From Ruficoccus amylovorans (GTDB lineage Bacteria > Verrucomicrobiota > Verrucomicrobiia > Opitutales > Cerasicoccaceae): DNA of 64,000 bases. This document shows, piece after piece, positions 34,468-45,000 of this stretch. A program made the translations under genes and the position numbers. The DNA lies in assembly GCF_014230085.1 (NCBI RefSeq), contig NZ_JACHVB010000058.1:1-64000 (forward strand), read 5' to 3'. The notes under the pieces are model-generated. The model had not been told where the DNA came from, did no database searches, and saw only the letters and a program-made list of their open reading frames with translations. Position 1 is the stretch's first letter. Every line of letters begins with the position of its first letter.

Positions 34468-35058
34468 ATGAAGCATTTTACTCTTATCGGCATTCTGGGC
34501 CTACTGGCCGGATGCTCATCCCTGTGCTTGGCTCAACCGCTCAACCCGGACCCTGGCTTCGAGACGGGGCAAAGCGGCTGGGGCAAGCCCTTCGTCCCAG
34601 CCGACAGTCAAAACCGCGGCTGCACACTGGCCTTCAGCGCGGAAGATCCGCACGCTGGCAACCTCTGCGCAGTCATGTCCTCGGAGTCGGATAGCCGTTT
34701 TGCGATTACTCCCAAAGGGGGGACGATCAATGTTTTGCCAGGGCAGACCTATGCGATATCCATCTGGAGCAAGGCTGGCGCGGATTTCAAAATCCACCCC
34801 AAAACGCCGGGCTTTATCATCCGCGTGGATATGCTCAAGGGAACGCAACAGGTTGAATCGCTCTACATCGATGCGAGCGGCAAGGTGAGTGGGACGATTG
34901 GCCATGACGGGCCCGTAATTCCTGATAGCTGGACCCAGGTCAAGGGGCAGGTCTCCGTGCCCGATGGCACTTCTCGCATGCGCGTGAACATCTTTTTCTG
35001 GCGTGCTTCCGGCCATCTGTATCTGGACGATATGGCTATCAATCCGGTCAACGATTGA
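34468..35058 (+). CDS. Small lipoprotein with CBM4/9-like carbohydrate-binding fold
   Basis: 196 residues. Lipobox LLAGC near residue 16, so a lipoprotein. The rest resembles a single CBM_4_9-type jelly-roll: NPDPGFETGQSGWGKPF at the start, NVLPGQTYAISIWSKA in the middle, and PDSWTQVKGQVSVPDGTSRMRV with a final LYLDDMAI strand. It follows the PEP-CTERM gene by 42 bp. It is probably a surface glycan-binding protein that helps hold substrate near the outer membrane. Confidence 0.65.
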   Translation: MKHFTLIGILGLLAGCSSLCLAQPLNPDPGFETGQSGWGKPFVPADSQNRGCTLAFSAEDPHAGNLCAVMSSESDSRFAITPKGGTINVLPGQTYAISIWSKAGADFKIHPKTPGFIIRVDMLKGTQQVESLYIDASGKVSGTIGHDGPVIPDSWTQVKGQVSVPDGTSRMRVNIFFWRASGHLYLDDMAINPVND

Positions 35059-35072
35059 GTAGGGTAAAAGGC

Positions 35073-35831
35073 ATGCCACTTCATCTCTCCCCGGAGCCAC
35101 TCTTACTGCTAGTGGTTGGTACACTGTTTTCCTGTCTGGGGATAATCGCATCGCCAGTACAAACCGCTGACGATACGATCACGCTGGATGAGAGAGCTTA
35201 TGCAGTGGAGTGGCTCCTCAATGAAGAATTTGAGGATGCCGGTTGGAAAACCCGTTGGAAGGTCGAAAGCCAGGGCCCAGGGGTCAGCGTGTCGGATGGC
35301 AGCATGCGGATACGGCGTGACGGGATGGAGAAGCCGCAGTCGGGCGTCACCGTCTGGTATGACCAAGACCTGCCGGACGATGTCATCGTGATCGTTGACG
35401 CGGTCACGGCTCCGGGGAATCACGCCTGTAATCTCAATTTTTTCCTCCATGCGAGTGAAGCCGGAGGAGCCCCTTTACGCTATACCCGCAGCGGAGCCTA
35501 TCGGGAGTATCACCAGATCCCGAATTACCTGTTCACCTTTACCGGCGGGTTTATGAGCGGATGGTCTCGCGCCCGACGCAACCCGGGCTTCACGCTGATT
35601 GAGTCCGATGAGAAAGTTCGCGCCGAACCCGGCGAACACTACGAGATCACCCTCGTATGCCACCAGGGAGAGCTGAGCTTCTACATCGGGGACACATTAA
35701 TCCATCGCTACAGAGATCCGAACCCGTTGCCAGGTGGAAGATTTGGGCTTAGGACATGGTTCTCCGACGTGGATTATGATCGCATTCGTATCGGGCATAT
35801 CCTTACCGATGAAACACACACTTCTGACTGA
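35073..35831 (+). CDS. Secreted LamG-like protein (DUF1961/DUF6250 type)
   Basis: 252 residues from ATG 35073; a TTG at 35055 overlapping the previous stop is an alternative. Hydrophobic signal segment about 8-27. The body has a concanavalin-like jelly-roll look: LNEEFEDAGWKTRW, DDVIVIVDAVTAPGNHACNLNFFLHAS, LFTFTGGFMSGWSRARRNPG, and a closing FGLRTWFSDVDYDRIRIG. It resembles the DUF1961/DUF6250 proteins found beside sulfatases and lyases. Likely a lyase or glycan-binding protein; the function is unproven. Confidence 0.6.
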   Translation: MPLHLSPEPLLLLVVGTLFSCLGIIASPVQTADDTITLDERAYAVEWLLNEEFEDAGWKTRWKVESQGPGVSVSDGSMRIRRDGMEKPQSGVTVWYDQDLPDDVIVIVDAVTAPGNHACNLNFFLHASEAGGAPLRYTRSGAYREYHQIPNYLFTFTGGFMSGWSRARRNPGFTLIESDEKVRAEPGEHYEITLVCHQGELSFYIGDTLIHRYRDPNPLPGGRFGLRTWFSDVDYDRIRIGHILTDETHTSD

Positions 35832-35854
35832 CGATTTCTCCTCGAAGATTTCTC

Positions 35855-36853
35855 ATGAATGCGATTTCCGGGCCACACGCGCAGACTCGACCAACTGCCC
35901 CTATCCGTCTTGGCGTCATCGGATGCGGCTGGATCATGCGCGGCATCTACGCCCCCATTCTTAAACGGCTGGAAGGACAGGTCAAAGTCACCGCGCTGTG
36001 CGACATCTCAACGGAAGCGCTTACCGTGGTCGGGCAGATTTTTCCCAAAGCCAGAGCTTACGCAGGGGTCGAGCAGATGCTGGCAGAGGGAAATCTGGAT
36101 GCGGTGATGGTCCTCACCTCCGAAGGCGTTAACGCCCGCACCGCCATTGCCGTGCTGACAGCGAATATCCCCGTCTACCTGGAGAAGCCTCCAGCCCGGG
36201 ACCGGGAGGAACTGCACCTCCTGATCGCTGCCGTGGAGAAATCGTCGGCCACACTTTACGCTGCCTATAACAGGCGTCATTGCCCCTTACTGCGCGAATT
36301 GGAAATTCCGAAATCCCTGCGGCGCGTGAGTGGTCGGATGGAGCGGATGGGAAGAACGTTCCGAAGATTTCCCTATACCGCCTTGCACCTGATTGACTCC
36401 CTGCATTACTTCACGCGTACGCAGGCATTGGACATTGAAGCGAGCGTGCAAGACGGCCCGCCGCGTGGGTGGCGACTCAGCTACCGACTCGATACCGGCT
36501 GCCCGGCAGAGCTTACCTTTATCCCTGACGGAGACACACACTGCGAAATTCTCGTGCTGGAGGGGGTGGAGAAGAGCGTAGAGATTCACTTCCCAAATCC
36601 TGAAAGCGACGACGCGCAAGGGCGGCTGATCATACGCAACGCTAGCGGCGAGGTTCGCGTTATTCCGGGAATAGCGGGTGATCCCGCTGTGCAGATGGGA
36701 TACGAGCCGGCACTACAAGGTTTTTTGGATAACCTGGCGGCGTCGGGCACCGTACCGGAGGCCTACCGGCTTGATTATGCCGCACCGGGCATCAGTCTGA
36801 TGAATGCCATGTTTGCAGCGATTCCAGATGCCGAAACGGTCGTAAAGCGCTAG
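35855..36853 (+). CDS. Gfo/Idh/MocA-family oxidoreductase
   Basis: 332 residues, no signal peptide. NAD(P)-binding Rossmann motif LGVIGCGWIMRG, then VYLEKPPARDREE (the EKP motif with catalytic-region Lys) and YNRRHCPLLRELE. The C-terminal half is the alpha/beta substrate domain with HLIDSLHYF. These enzymes oxidise or reduce sugars, uronates or inositols. Being the last rightward gene of locus 2, it probably handles a monosaccharide product. The IS copy 2 lies 26 bp beyond its stop. Confidence 0.87.
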   Translation: MNAISGPHAQTRPTAPIRLGVIGCGWIMRGIYAPILKRLEGQVKVTALCDISTEALTVVGQIFPKARAYAGVEQMLAEGNLDAVMVLTSEGVNARTAIAVLTANIPVYLEKPPARDREELHLLIAAVEKSSATLYAAYNRRHCPLLRELEIPKSLRRVSGRMERMGRTFRRFPYTALHLIDSLHYFTRTQALDIEASVQDGPPRGWRLSYRLDTGCPAELTFIPDGDTHCEILVLEGVEKSVEIHFPNPESDDAQGRLIIRNASGEVRVIPGIAGDPAVQMGYEPALQGFLDNLAASGTVPEAYRLDYAAPGISLMNAMFAAIPDAETVVKR

Positions 36854-36879
36854 TGTTATGTTAGCTATGTTCTTGCTAT

Positions 36880-37703
36880 AAACCTTGGGTGGAGGTGGCG
36901 GGTCGCGGTCGTGCAGCATGTATTTCTTGCCGGTCAGGAATCCTTCGAAAGCATCCGTCAGATTCCGGGCAATCTGAAGCATCAGCTCGCCGGAGTATTG
37001 GCAACCGATATGCGTGATCTCCACCTTGCGTGTCAGCAGGTCTATCACGAAATGCACCCGATACATAGCCAGGCCGCGCAACGTCCAAACCGGCACCATG
37101 AAGAAGTCAGTGGCTGCAAGCTGATCGGCGTGAACGCGGATAAACGTCTTCCAGTCCAGACTGGTTGCTGCGCTCCGGCAACGGACGAATACCTGCCTCA
37201 CGCAGCACCTCCCCGATGGTCGAAGTGCTCAGCTTGGGATAACCCAAATTCTGCATCACCCCTTGGATGCGCGTGTATCCCCAGCCCGAGTTCTCCACGG
37301 CCAGCTTGATGATGAGCGCATTGTGCTCGGCCCGCCGAGCATGAACTACGGAATGATCTCGACCCTTCGGACCATAAGCCATAGCGACGAATTGACGATG
37401 CCAGCGATAGATAGTCTCTGGTGTCACGAGTGTCGCGATCTTCATCAGCATCTTACGCCCCAGGCAACGGCCCTTCTCGGCCAAACGCCTGCGTTGGTTC
37501 GCGTTGAAGCGGACGCGCTTGCCCTTGGCGTGGATGTCGAGTTGTTCGCGAAGAATACGGTTCTCCTCGACCAAATACTCAATGACTTGCTGCTGATGAC
37601 GGTTCATCCAGCCAGCCAACATGCTTAACAAAAGTAAAGCTTGCGGTTTCAAGCTAACTTTTTCAAAAAACTATAAGTTGCCGTCAAGAAACAAGAAACC
37701 ATG
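36880..37703 (-). mobile_element. Truncated integrase-type IS, copy 2
   Basis: The minus strand encodes MNRHQQQVIEYLVEENRILREQL (from about 37604), RRRLAEKGRCLGRKML, TLVTPETIYRWHRQFVA and SGWGYTRIQGVMQNLGYPK, the N-terminal half of an integrase-core transposase. A one-base frameshift near 37160-37170 moves the reading to LDWKTFIRVHADQLAATDFF...HDRDP, the start of the DDE catalytic domain. It ends just after HDRDP, so the second half of the catalytic domain is lost. A 60-bp A/T-rich end follows at 37640-37703. It separates locus 2 from locus 3. Confidence 0.85.
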
Positions 37704-37812
37704 AAATCGAGCGCTCTAGAAAATGGCATAAGGCTCCACTCGCCATAGACTAGGTCGGTTGAAGCTCCTCTGAAGTGATGACTAGGCGCCCAAAGGAAAG
37801 CGTCCGGGAAAG

Positions 37813-38517
37813 CTAGTATTGGTAGATGCGGACCCCCAGCCCACCACGCTTATTGTATGGATGGGGCGGGAGGATGATCACTAAAGTTCGCCCCCGGTCG
37901 TCCGGGGAACCGACCTTAAAATGGGTGACCTCTGCACTGCCGTTATCGCTGCTGTCAGTGAGCCTGAGCAAAACACCCTCGAAGGCGTTTTTACTGGAAA
38001 TGGGCATGTCACGGATTTTTCCTTCCTCGAGCTTCCAACGCTCATCGCCAATCTGCCCGTAAACAACCGTGTTGGTTTGATTCCAGAAGCGGATATTGGA
38101 GGCCCCCTGCTTCGAGTCGTTCAGTACACCGATCTGGTACTGGTTGACGTCGCCGGGCGACTCCCTGATATAGAAGAGCAAGCGACGGGCCTCAGGATCG
38201 ACTCGGGCGCTGCCCACCGCGCGGTAGTTAGGCGTACCGTCCTCCATCGGTGGCAGCTTTTCATAGAGGACAAAAACATCGTCACCCTCATATTTATAAG
38301 GGATGGGGCTGATGCGGGTAAAGGATGGCGTAATAGGCTGGAAGCTGCCTTCAGTGCGGTAGTAGAGCTGCTGCTCATGGGATGGTTTCGCGCTATATAA
38401 AACACTGAAGTCGAATTGAACCAGTGGCGGTTCATTAAGCTGAGCGCAAACGACCGATGTGCCCAGCGTCATGAAAATGAGGATACACAGTGCTCGTTTT
38501 TTTATTACTGCATACAT
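37813..38517 (-). CDS. Secreted protein of unknown function beside Verru_Chthon protein A
   Basis: 234 residues. Signal peptide about 1-25 (ALCILIFMTLGTSVVCAQ). The rest is beta-rich and without membrane segments: VQFDFSVLYSAKPSHEQQLYYRTE, PIPYKYEGDDVFVLYEKLP, NQYQIGVLNDSKQGASNIRFWN. No family recognised. It follows the Verru_Chthon A gene by 12 bp and so probably works with it, perhaps as a pilus-associated or surface partner. IS copy 2 lies about 110 bp downstream, so further genes of this unit may have been lost. Confidence 0.6.
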   Translation of the reverse strand: MYAVIKKRALCILIFMTLGTSVVCAQLNEPPLVQFDFSVLYSAKPSHEQQLYYRTEGSFQPITPSFTRISPIPYKYEGDDVFVLYEKLPPMEDGTPNYRAVGSARVDPEARRLLFYIRESPGDVNQYQIGVLNDSKQGASNIRFWNQTNTVVYGQIGDERWKLEEGKIRDMPISSKNAFEGVLLRLTDSSDNGSAEVTHFKVGSPDDRGRTLVIILPPHPYNKRGGLGVRIYQY

Positions 38518-38529
38518 ACGATCGTCGGG

Positions 38530-41500
38530 CTAGTTGGTATTAAATACGGCTTGTTCACGCTGAATATCCGCTTCACTCATCCACCGGAACGCTACTATGG
38601 TATAGCGTCGGCCAAATCTTTCGTTAATTGAGCCAGGGGTGGGTAATTCATTCGCAGGAAGTGTTTCGTCCACGTAGTCGGGGGTACGCTGCAGCAGGGC
38701 TTCGCACCAGACTTTCGAGTCGTCATATTTACCATAGGCGCGCACACGGAAGGTATCGGACCGAGCCTGCAGGCGAGAGCCGATGCGCGCGAGCAGGCTA
38801 CCGGCCGTCAGGTATCGGGGCTGGATGGCCGTGGGCTCGGGCAGGCTCTCCGTAATCATGTCGGCGTGCTCATTGATATTCGACGCAGTCAACGCGTCCT
38901 CCAGTACCTGGCTGTCAATGAATCCGCTCAGCGACGGGAACGGTCCTCGTTCTTTAACGAGTCGCGCGATTTCGCTCGCCAGCGTTTCCAGTTCATCGGT
39001 GCTAACCGGGCGCACACTGCTCCACTCCCGACGGACCGGATCGCTATCGGTATGCAACAGGTCGTAATAGCCCAGCCCCGGATGCGTGTCGATGCGGCTG
39101 CTCATGATGTACGGCTGCCCATCATTACCCGGATCGATCTGGACAGAGGCCGCGGGATCGTCGTCATCAGGATCGGCAGGATTATTTTCTGAATCGGGGC
39201 GATAGACGTAGAGTGAGTCGAGCGAAGCAGAGCTGAGCAAGGCCAGCCAGGCATCCGGGGAAATCGAGTTCACATTGAAGCTCCCCTTACGGCCCAGCTC
39301 AGACGCCATAAGTTCGGGCTGGAGGGACAGCGAGCTGACGGGTTTAGAGTCAAACGTCATGTAGCGGGGACTGATTTCGACATCATCCGGATCTCCCGTA
39401 TAGCCCGAAAGAAAGCTCTTGTCCCAAAGCTGTGCCTGCAACTGACGTACGGCGGCACGCACCTCGGTATTCATGTCGCTGTCATCCTCTAGGTCGATCG
39501 TATCGGCAGCCGTCGTCAGACTCCAGGCCGGCGCATAAGACAAGCCCTCCAGAAGCCCTGTCATATCAGCCTCGATCTGCTCTTCAGACAGATTGGAAAA
39601 GCCCGCATGCCGCAAATTGGCGATATTGTCCGGCGACCACGCAGGCACATCAAACAGCAGTGCCCGCTGATGCGGTTCTTCGCCCTCGGCCTGCCCGAAA
39701 ACTCCCTGTGTCTGATCCCCCTCGGCGGGAATGCCACTCACAATCTCGTAGGGGTCGTCATTGCCCTCATAAACCGCTTCGTTAAGACCGTAGGGAACGC
39801 CTCCGCCAGGCTGGCCCGACGAGTTCTTCGTCAAGGGGGCGTGAATAGAGCGTGGGTCAGGCGTGCGCTTCAGCCAGTCGGCTGAATGCGTATCGTCGGC
39901 CAACTGATAGCCGATCACGACATTGGGCGAGCGACGACCGTCCGCCCCGAATGTGCGCATCCCCAAACGACCACTCTCGGTCTGAAAGGGTTCGGCATAC
40001 ATGGGAATCCAGCGCTCCTCCAGCAGCACGTCCTCGCTCCGGTCCGGATAGGTTCCTCCCCCGGCATATTCGTTGGGCACGTAATAGAGGCGTACGCGGA
40101 ATTTGTGAGGTTCCTGACCGGGCATAGGCGATCTGAAATTAAAGCGCATGGAATACTCGAGAGGAGCCAATGCTTGTGCGGTGGCGGAGTTTTCTCCCCT
40201 ATCAATACGCTGGTTATAAGCGTAGCCGATGCCCATGCTGTCGTTCGGCACAACGTTACTGTTACTGATGTCCTTGGGCTTCCTAAAAAAGCTCGTATTG
40301 GCATCCGGCGACACACTATCGGTCGTATCGGTAAAGCTGGTACGCGCATTGCCGATATTCTTCCAGCTCTGCTTACGCACATCGTGGCGCGAGTCAGTCT
40401 GATAACGCTGACTGAACAAGCTGGAAGCGCCGGGGCGCAGTCCGACCGGGTCAAGCAGCATCTCAATCTGCGGATTATCGGCATCACGCGCTTGCAGATA
40501 ATCGGAGTTCAGATCGAGATAAAACGTATGACGCCAGGATTGCGTCCACAGGGAATCAGTGAGGTCAGGACTCGCGCTCGGATAGACGGTGACCGAAAAA
40601 TACTCGGAGCCATCCCCTTCAAGCTGGTTCCACGCCGTCCCGATCGGCCCAGGCTGGAGGTAATCCGTGTCACTAATAGCGGGATCGCGACCGGGCAAGT
40701 GATCGACAACCACCCGGTAACGCGAAGGATCAAAAGCGACCGCGTAGGGATTGGTGATCTCGACATTTGGGAATAGATGAAACTGGTACGTGAACTGATT
40801 AGCGACCATACCCCCTCCGGTCGCATAGCTGCCATTATTCTCAATGTGGAGCCAGTAGTTGAGCTTGATTTCACTGATGATAGGATGAATCGTCGAGTTC
40901 GGGGTTATTGACTGCCGGAAGGGACTGCCGTTGAAGGCGGCTAACACCTCCGAGGATTCGATATAATCCCTCAGCTTCTGCTGTACTGCTTGCGGCAGAT
41001 CGATGGAGAAAGCCCTCAAATCGGGATCACCACTATCAAAGGCCCAGGTACTCAGGTCGTAGAGCAGACCGCCCTCACCAGAGGACTGCGCCAGCACGCC
41101 TACCGTCTCCGCAGTCAGTCCGAGCGGATGATCCGCGACATTGTTCTTTTGCAGAAACAATTCCAGCCCCGATGCATTCGAGGCCTTGTCGAATTTATCG
41201 GTATCGGTAGCCGGCTGACTGAATACATTGACCGGCAATCCCCATGACGCGCCATGCAACCACTGGGAGCGGATTTCGGGGCTGGAGAAAACCATCCCCA
41301 GCGCCTCTGGCGTAGCGTGGCCAGGGGCCAGCGATACCCGCTGGCTTTCATCGCCGATCCACCACGCCGCTTCATTCGCCCCGCTTAATCCAGCGCTTCC
41401 GGCGCCCATGTCGATAAGGTTGGCACGTACCTCCACCGGCACCACTTCGCCCGTGTCGTTCCTTTCGCCGTAGGTCATGAGCAAAGCCCTCTCCCCGCCC

Positions 41501-41850
41501 TCACGTTGGCTGGCGAGGGTGGCAATCGGAGCGTCACTGCCCAGGTCGCTGGAGACATTGCTGTTGTAGACATGCACCCATCCCTCCTCTCCCTCCACCG
41601 AGGAAGGGACGGTAATTCTCGTGTCGGGTCCGGTGTACAACTGGAGTTCACCGATAGCCATCTGTAGAGCGGTAAGGGCATTTTCACGGGCATGAACGAT
41701 CTCCACGCTCGTGCCCGCATTACGGGTCTCGACACGGATCATAGTCGTGAGGCTGGACAGCAGCAGAAAGATGAACGCCATTAGCACCAGCGAAATGACA
41801 AGGGCAAAACCCTCTCTGTATGCAGAATTTGACGGGGTTCTGGGGAGCAT
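38530..41850 (-). CDS. Verru_Chthon cassette protein A (pilin-like, very large)
   Basis: 1106 residues. N-terminal class III-like leader SAYREGFALVISLVLMAFIFLLLSSL, similar to GspK/PilX minor pilins. Next comes VETRNAGTSVEIVHARENALTALQMAIGELQ, the signature start of Verru_Chthon cassette protein A. A long soluble part follows, with PHKFRVRLYYVPNEYAGGG, GSFNVNSISPDAWLALLSS (the GspK-like FNVNS motif) and a C-terminal LARIGSRLQARSDTFRVRAYG. It is known from Verrucomicrobia only by association with cassettes A-D and PEP-CTERM proteins. Cassette members B, C and D are not recognisable here. Confidence 0.85.
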   Translation of the reverse strand: MLPRTPSNSAYREGFALVISLVLMAFIFLLLSSLTTMIRVETRNAGTSVEIVHARENALTALQMAIGELQLYTGPDTRITVPSSVEGEEGWVHVYNSNVSSDLGSDAPIATLASQREGGERALLMTYGERNDTGEVVPVEVRANLIDMGAGSAGLSGANEAAWWIGDESQRVSLAPGHATPEALGMVFSSPEIRSQWLHGASWGLPVNVFSQPATDTDKFDKASNASGLELFLQKNNVADHPLGLTAETVGVLAQSSGEGGLLYDLSTWAFDSGDPDLRAFSIDLPQAVQQKLRDYIESSEVLAAFNGSPFRQSITPNSTIHPIISEIKLNYWLHIENNGSYATGGGMVANQFTYQFHLFPNVEITNPYAVAFDPSRYRVVVDHLPGRDPAISDTDYLQPGPIGTAWNQLEGDGSEYFSVTVYPSASPDLTDSLWTQSWRHTFYLDLNSDYLQARDADNPQIEMLLDPVGLRPGASSLFSQRYQTDSRHDVRKQSWKNIGNARTSFTDTTDSVSPDANTSFFRKPKDISNSNVVPNDSMGIGYAYNQRIDRGENSATAQALAPLEYSMRFNFRSPMPGQEPHKFRVRLYYVPNEYAGGGTYPDRSEDVLLEERWIPMYAEPFQTESGRLGMRTFGADGRRSPNVVIGYQLADDTHSADWLKRTPDPRSIHAPLTKNSSGQPGGGVPYGLNEAVYEGNDDPYEIVSGIPAEGDQTQGVFGQAEGEEPHQRALLFDVPAWSPDNIANLRHAGFSNLSEEQIEADMTGLLEGLSYAPAWSLTTAADTIDLEDDSDMNTEVRAAVRQLQAQLWDKSFLSGYTGDPDDVEISPRYMTFDSKPVSSLSLQPELMASELGRKGSFNVNSISPDAWLALLSSASLDSLYVYRPDSENNPADPDDDDPAASVQIDPGNDGQPYIMSSRIDTHPGLGYYDLLHTDSDPVRREWSSVRPVSTDELETLASEIARLVKERGPFPSLSGFIDSQVLEDALTASNINEHADMITESLPEPTAIQPRYLTAGSLLARIGSRLQARSDTFRVRAYGKYDDSKVWCEALLQRTPDYVDETLPANELPTPGSINERFGRRYTIVAFRWMSEADIQREQAVFNTN

Positions 41851-41878
41851 GAGATTTATGTGGTTAAAAAGTTAGCCA

Positions 41879-41900
41879 AGGCAGACAAAGGCATCTGCCT
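41879..41900. repeat. Small inverted repeat in the leader of the Verru_Chthon gene
   Basis: AGGCAGA (41879-41885) and TCTGCCT (41894-41900) form a perfect 7-bp stem with an 8-base loop. It lies at or just after the start point expected from the promoter at 41910-41937, so it could be an operator or an RNA hairpin. Confidence 0.4.
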
Positions 41901-41909
41901 ATAAGTGAA

Positions 41910-41937
41910 ATATTATAGAAAACTACGAATAGTACAA
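41910..41937 (-). promoter_or_regulatory. Sigma-70-type promoter for Verru_Chthon protein A
   Basis: On the minus strand TTGTAC (41937-41932) is followed after 16 bp by TAATAT (41915-41910); an overlapping TATAAT begins at 41917. The spacing fits only for the TAATAT choice. It lies 60 bp before the Verru_Chthon A start and indicates separate transcription from the upstream lyase gene. Confidence 0.45.
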
Positions 41938-42024
41938 TTCCCGCAAGAAGGCATCCAATAACAACCAGTCTCCATGATGGTCATTAACCATACATAGGCC
42001 CCAATCACATGATCACTCAGGTAT

Positions 42025-45000
42025 CTATTCATAGATAAATGTAGCCTCTTGAGAGGGATAAAAGTCTACGCGCAGCGTCGCGCTGTTTTGTCCGGGAAGA
42101 CGCACCGTGTAGCGGCCAGCGCTGCCAGTCACCTCGATATCATCCAGCAGGGCGGCCACCAGGCTGGTATCCCGAATCGGCATCACCAACGAAACGACTT
42201 CGACCGTTTCGCCGACACCGAGTGTTTTCCAGGCGCAGAAAACGTCGTTCACCGAGGCGTACTCGTCATAGGGATTGTTAACGTACTTAACGGACGCGCT
42301 GCCCACGGAGGGGAAGTAAAAGAGCGTTGGTATATCCGGCCGGGGCACCGAGCTGCCCCCTGGCAGAGTGGCACGGTGCGCGGACTGGAGCACCCAGTCG
42401 TCACCTTGCTGTGCGGGCGGGCCAAAGATTTGAAAGAGCGTGCCGACCTTGACCCCGCCACTATAACCGCTGACAGCCTTGATCCGATCCAGCAGAACAA
42501 GCACGCCGTTATTGAGCAGAACGGCCTGGCGCTGAGCCTCCACCCCCGGATAGGCAAACTGTTCATAGTCCACGACACCATAAGCGACATCGTCCGATAT
42601 CTGAACAGCCTCCCAACTGCGAATATGATAGTCAAAGGCCGCCACATAGCCGACATATTGCGAATAGGCATCCGAACCGTTGCTGGGCGCGGTCACATCC
42701 GAGGAGGCCGTCGGCACAATCGGATAATCGATTTGGGCCGGTCCGGCAAAGATGCCGTTCGTTAAATTGGCGCTGGAACGCCGGCCATAGCGAGTTGCCA
42801 GATGCGCGCCCTGGTACATCAGCACATCGACACCGATCCGGTGATCATGAGCGGCCTTGTGCCCCGTATAGCTGAGATCCATGAGCATATACGGAGAGCG
42901 CGGATGGTGCCCCGTAGACAGGATCAGCTTATCCTGAACATGGACATAGTTCGTGTCTCCACGCCCAAGCAGTAACCCATCATAATAGGTCGAGGAGGTG
43001 ATGCGGTCAGTGATGCGGGATGGGACATCCGCTTGGCCCGGTACAGCTGTCACCTCAAAGGCCTGAATATGCTCGGGCCATATCCACAGGTGCGGCAGGA
43101 CTTCATTGGTCAGGCGCTCTGTGGCGTCTCGCAGATAAATATCCGCGTATTTGCGGGCGACGTATAAATAGAATGGGTTTTGATAGAGCTGATAGCCGAC
43201 CATCAGGTCCCAGGTCAGCCACACGCCGGCATCGAGTTGCAGTTCGTTAGTCGTTCCCTGCCCCACCATGCGCTCCATGCTTTTCCCCCACTTGGCAGAC
43301 TGCCCGCTGCTGCACACCGTACGCGCCATCCGGTCGATGATCCGTTGGATATGGATGGAATTCTGAAGGTCACTGACCCGGTCCATTTCATACCCCATCC
43401 TAAGAATTTCCCTCAGCCCGGTACCAGCATCGTAGTGCGGGGAGTTGTCCGCGTCATAGGACATGTTAATGACATTATCCCAGAACGTCTCGAAGGTGGA
43501 CTTTGTCAGGGGGTAAGCGCTGGCGTCGTCTGCGTAAAGGATGGAAACCAGGGAGGCCACCCTCATCGCAAAGACCTCTTTGTTATAACCGGTTGTGTAG
43601 TATGCCCCATCGTAATAACTCTGGCCTTCGATATACGTCTCAATGATAGCCTCGACATCCTCCTTAAAATCGCCGGTGTAGGCACCCAGACGCTTCAGTT
43701 CGCAAGCCATTTCAAGCAAATAAATCGCGGGCTGAACCGTGTCCAAATCCCAGATGCGTTGCCCTTGCGGAGAAGTATTTATCGCATCGACAAGGGCTTG
43801 GCATCCGGCCTGTCCACGCGCCAGCATCCTGGGCGTTATGACCGTGTTGATCCCCGGCATATTATACATCGTACCCATGCGCGAGAAATGCAGATATAGA
43901 TCCTCAACGGCTCCGCTTTGTGTCGCCTGCGCGGCCAGACCATCGACATAGGCTTCAAATGTCCCGTCGGCCAGCTCTGAGCTGACCTCATCCATATGGT
44001 CCTGCCAACGCTGCTGGAGGAACCGCTCTCGCTCGATGACTGCGGCATCCGCCTCCTCATGCGGCACCGCATCCATCGGAAACAGGGCCGACTGAGCGGG
44101 AACCTGCGTCACCTGAACCTGTAGCTTGGAACCCGTCGAAGTGTTGTTGATCGCATAGCCGGGCGTCACGCAATGAAACACCATGTTGCTGGTATTAATT
44201 AAGGGCGTATCATTTTGCCCAAATGCTTTCCCCGAGCCCAAAACAATGGTTTCACCATGACCAGGCCGATAGGTGTCAAAATTGACATTGACGTTAACGA
44301 CCCCAGCCCCGCTGCAATCCAGCACCTCGGACACGGCCATTTCCCCGTTCTGTCGATCCCAGCTCCAATCGATATTGAAGTTTAAATCAATAGTATCGAC
44401 GGCATTCGCGCCAGAGATTTTCCTGAATCTGATTAAATCTGCGTAAGAACCTCCAATGGTGAGGATCAAGCTCTCGGGCTCATTATTGAATAAAACCTCA
44501 TCCGCGATGAAACTGCCACCGGAGATGTACGCGTCAAAGGCACCGTTTTTGAGACTCAAGTCCTGAGCGCTGGGATTAAACACTCCCCCAACCTGCGTAA
44601 AGATCGTCGGCGATCCATAAGTCATCAGCAGCGTATTATCGGCGACAAGCTCTCCTTTAAGTATTTCAATATTAGAGGTCATAGTCCCACCCACCTGATT
44701 ACCAAAGCGGGTGGAGTTACCTCCTCCGATCAAATGCAGCGTCCCTCCACTGAGGCGCAATGTAGGCTGTGAGCCTGCGCCCTGCTGACGATAGTAGCCA
44801 ACTGTCAACGCCCCTCCCTCGGTGATATTCAATTCTCCGTCCGAAGTGTGGACAATAAAGTCGCTCGCTTCCCCAACGCTCACCGGTTCATCGACGGTCA
44901 TGACATAGGGGCGATTAAGATTAATCCTGTCCGCCACTGATGGGGTGTTACTGGGCAGGCTGCCGGGCGTCCAGGTACTGGCAGGGTTCACCGTCCAATA

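Noticed and set aside
42025-42060. Hairpin TATCTA/TAGATA as terminator after the 1026-residue gene
   Set aside because: It overlaps the stop codon and no U-run follows.
42025-42090. PEP-CTERM tag on the 1026-residue protein
   Set aside because: The C-terminus is beta-sandwich-like and ends without a Pro-Glu-Pro motif, hydrophobic helix or basic tail.
42049-42765. Plus-strand frame opposite the beta-helix/toroid protein
   Set aside because: Antisense shadow with no recognisable domain.
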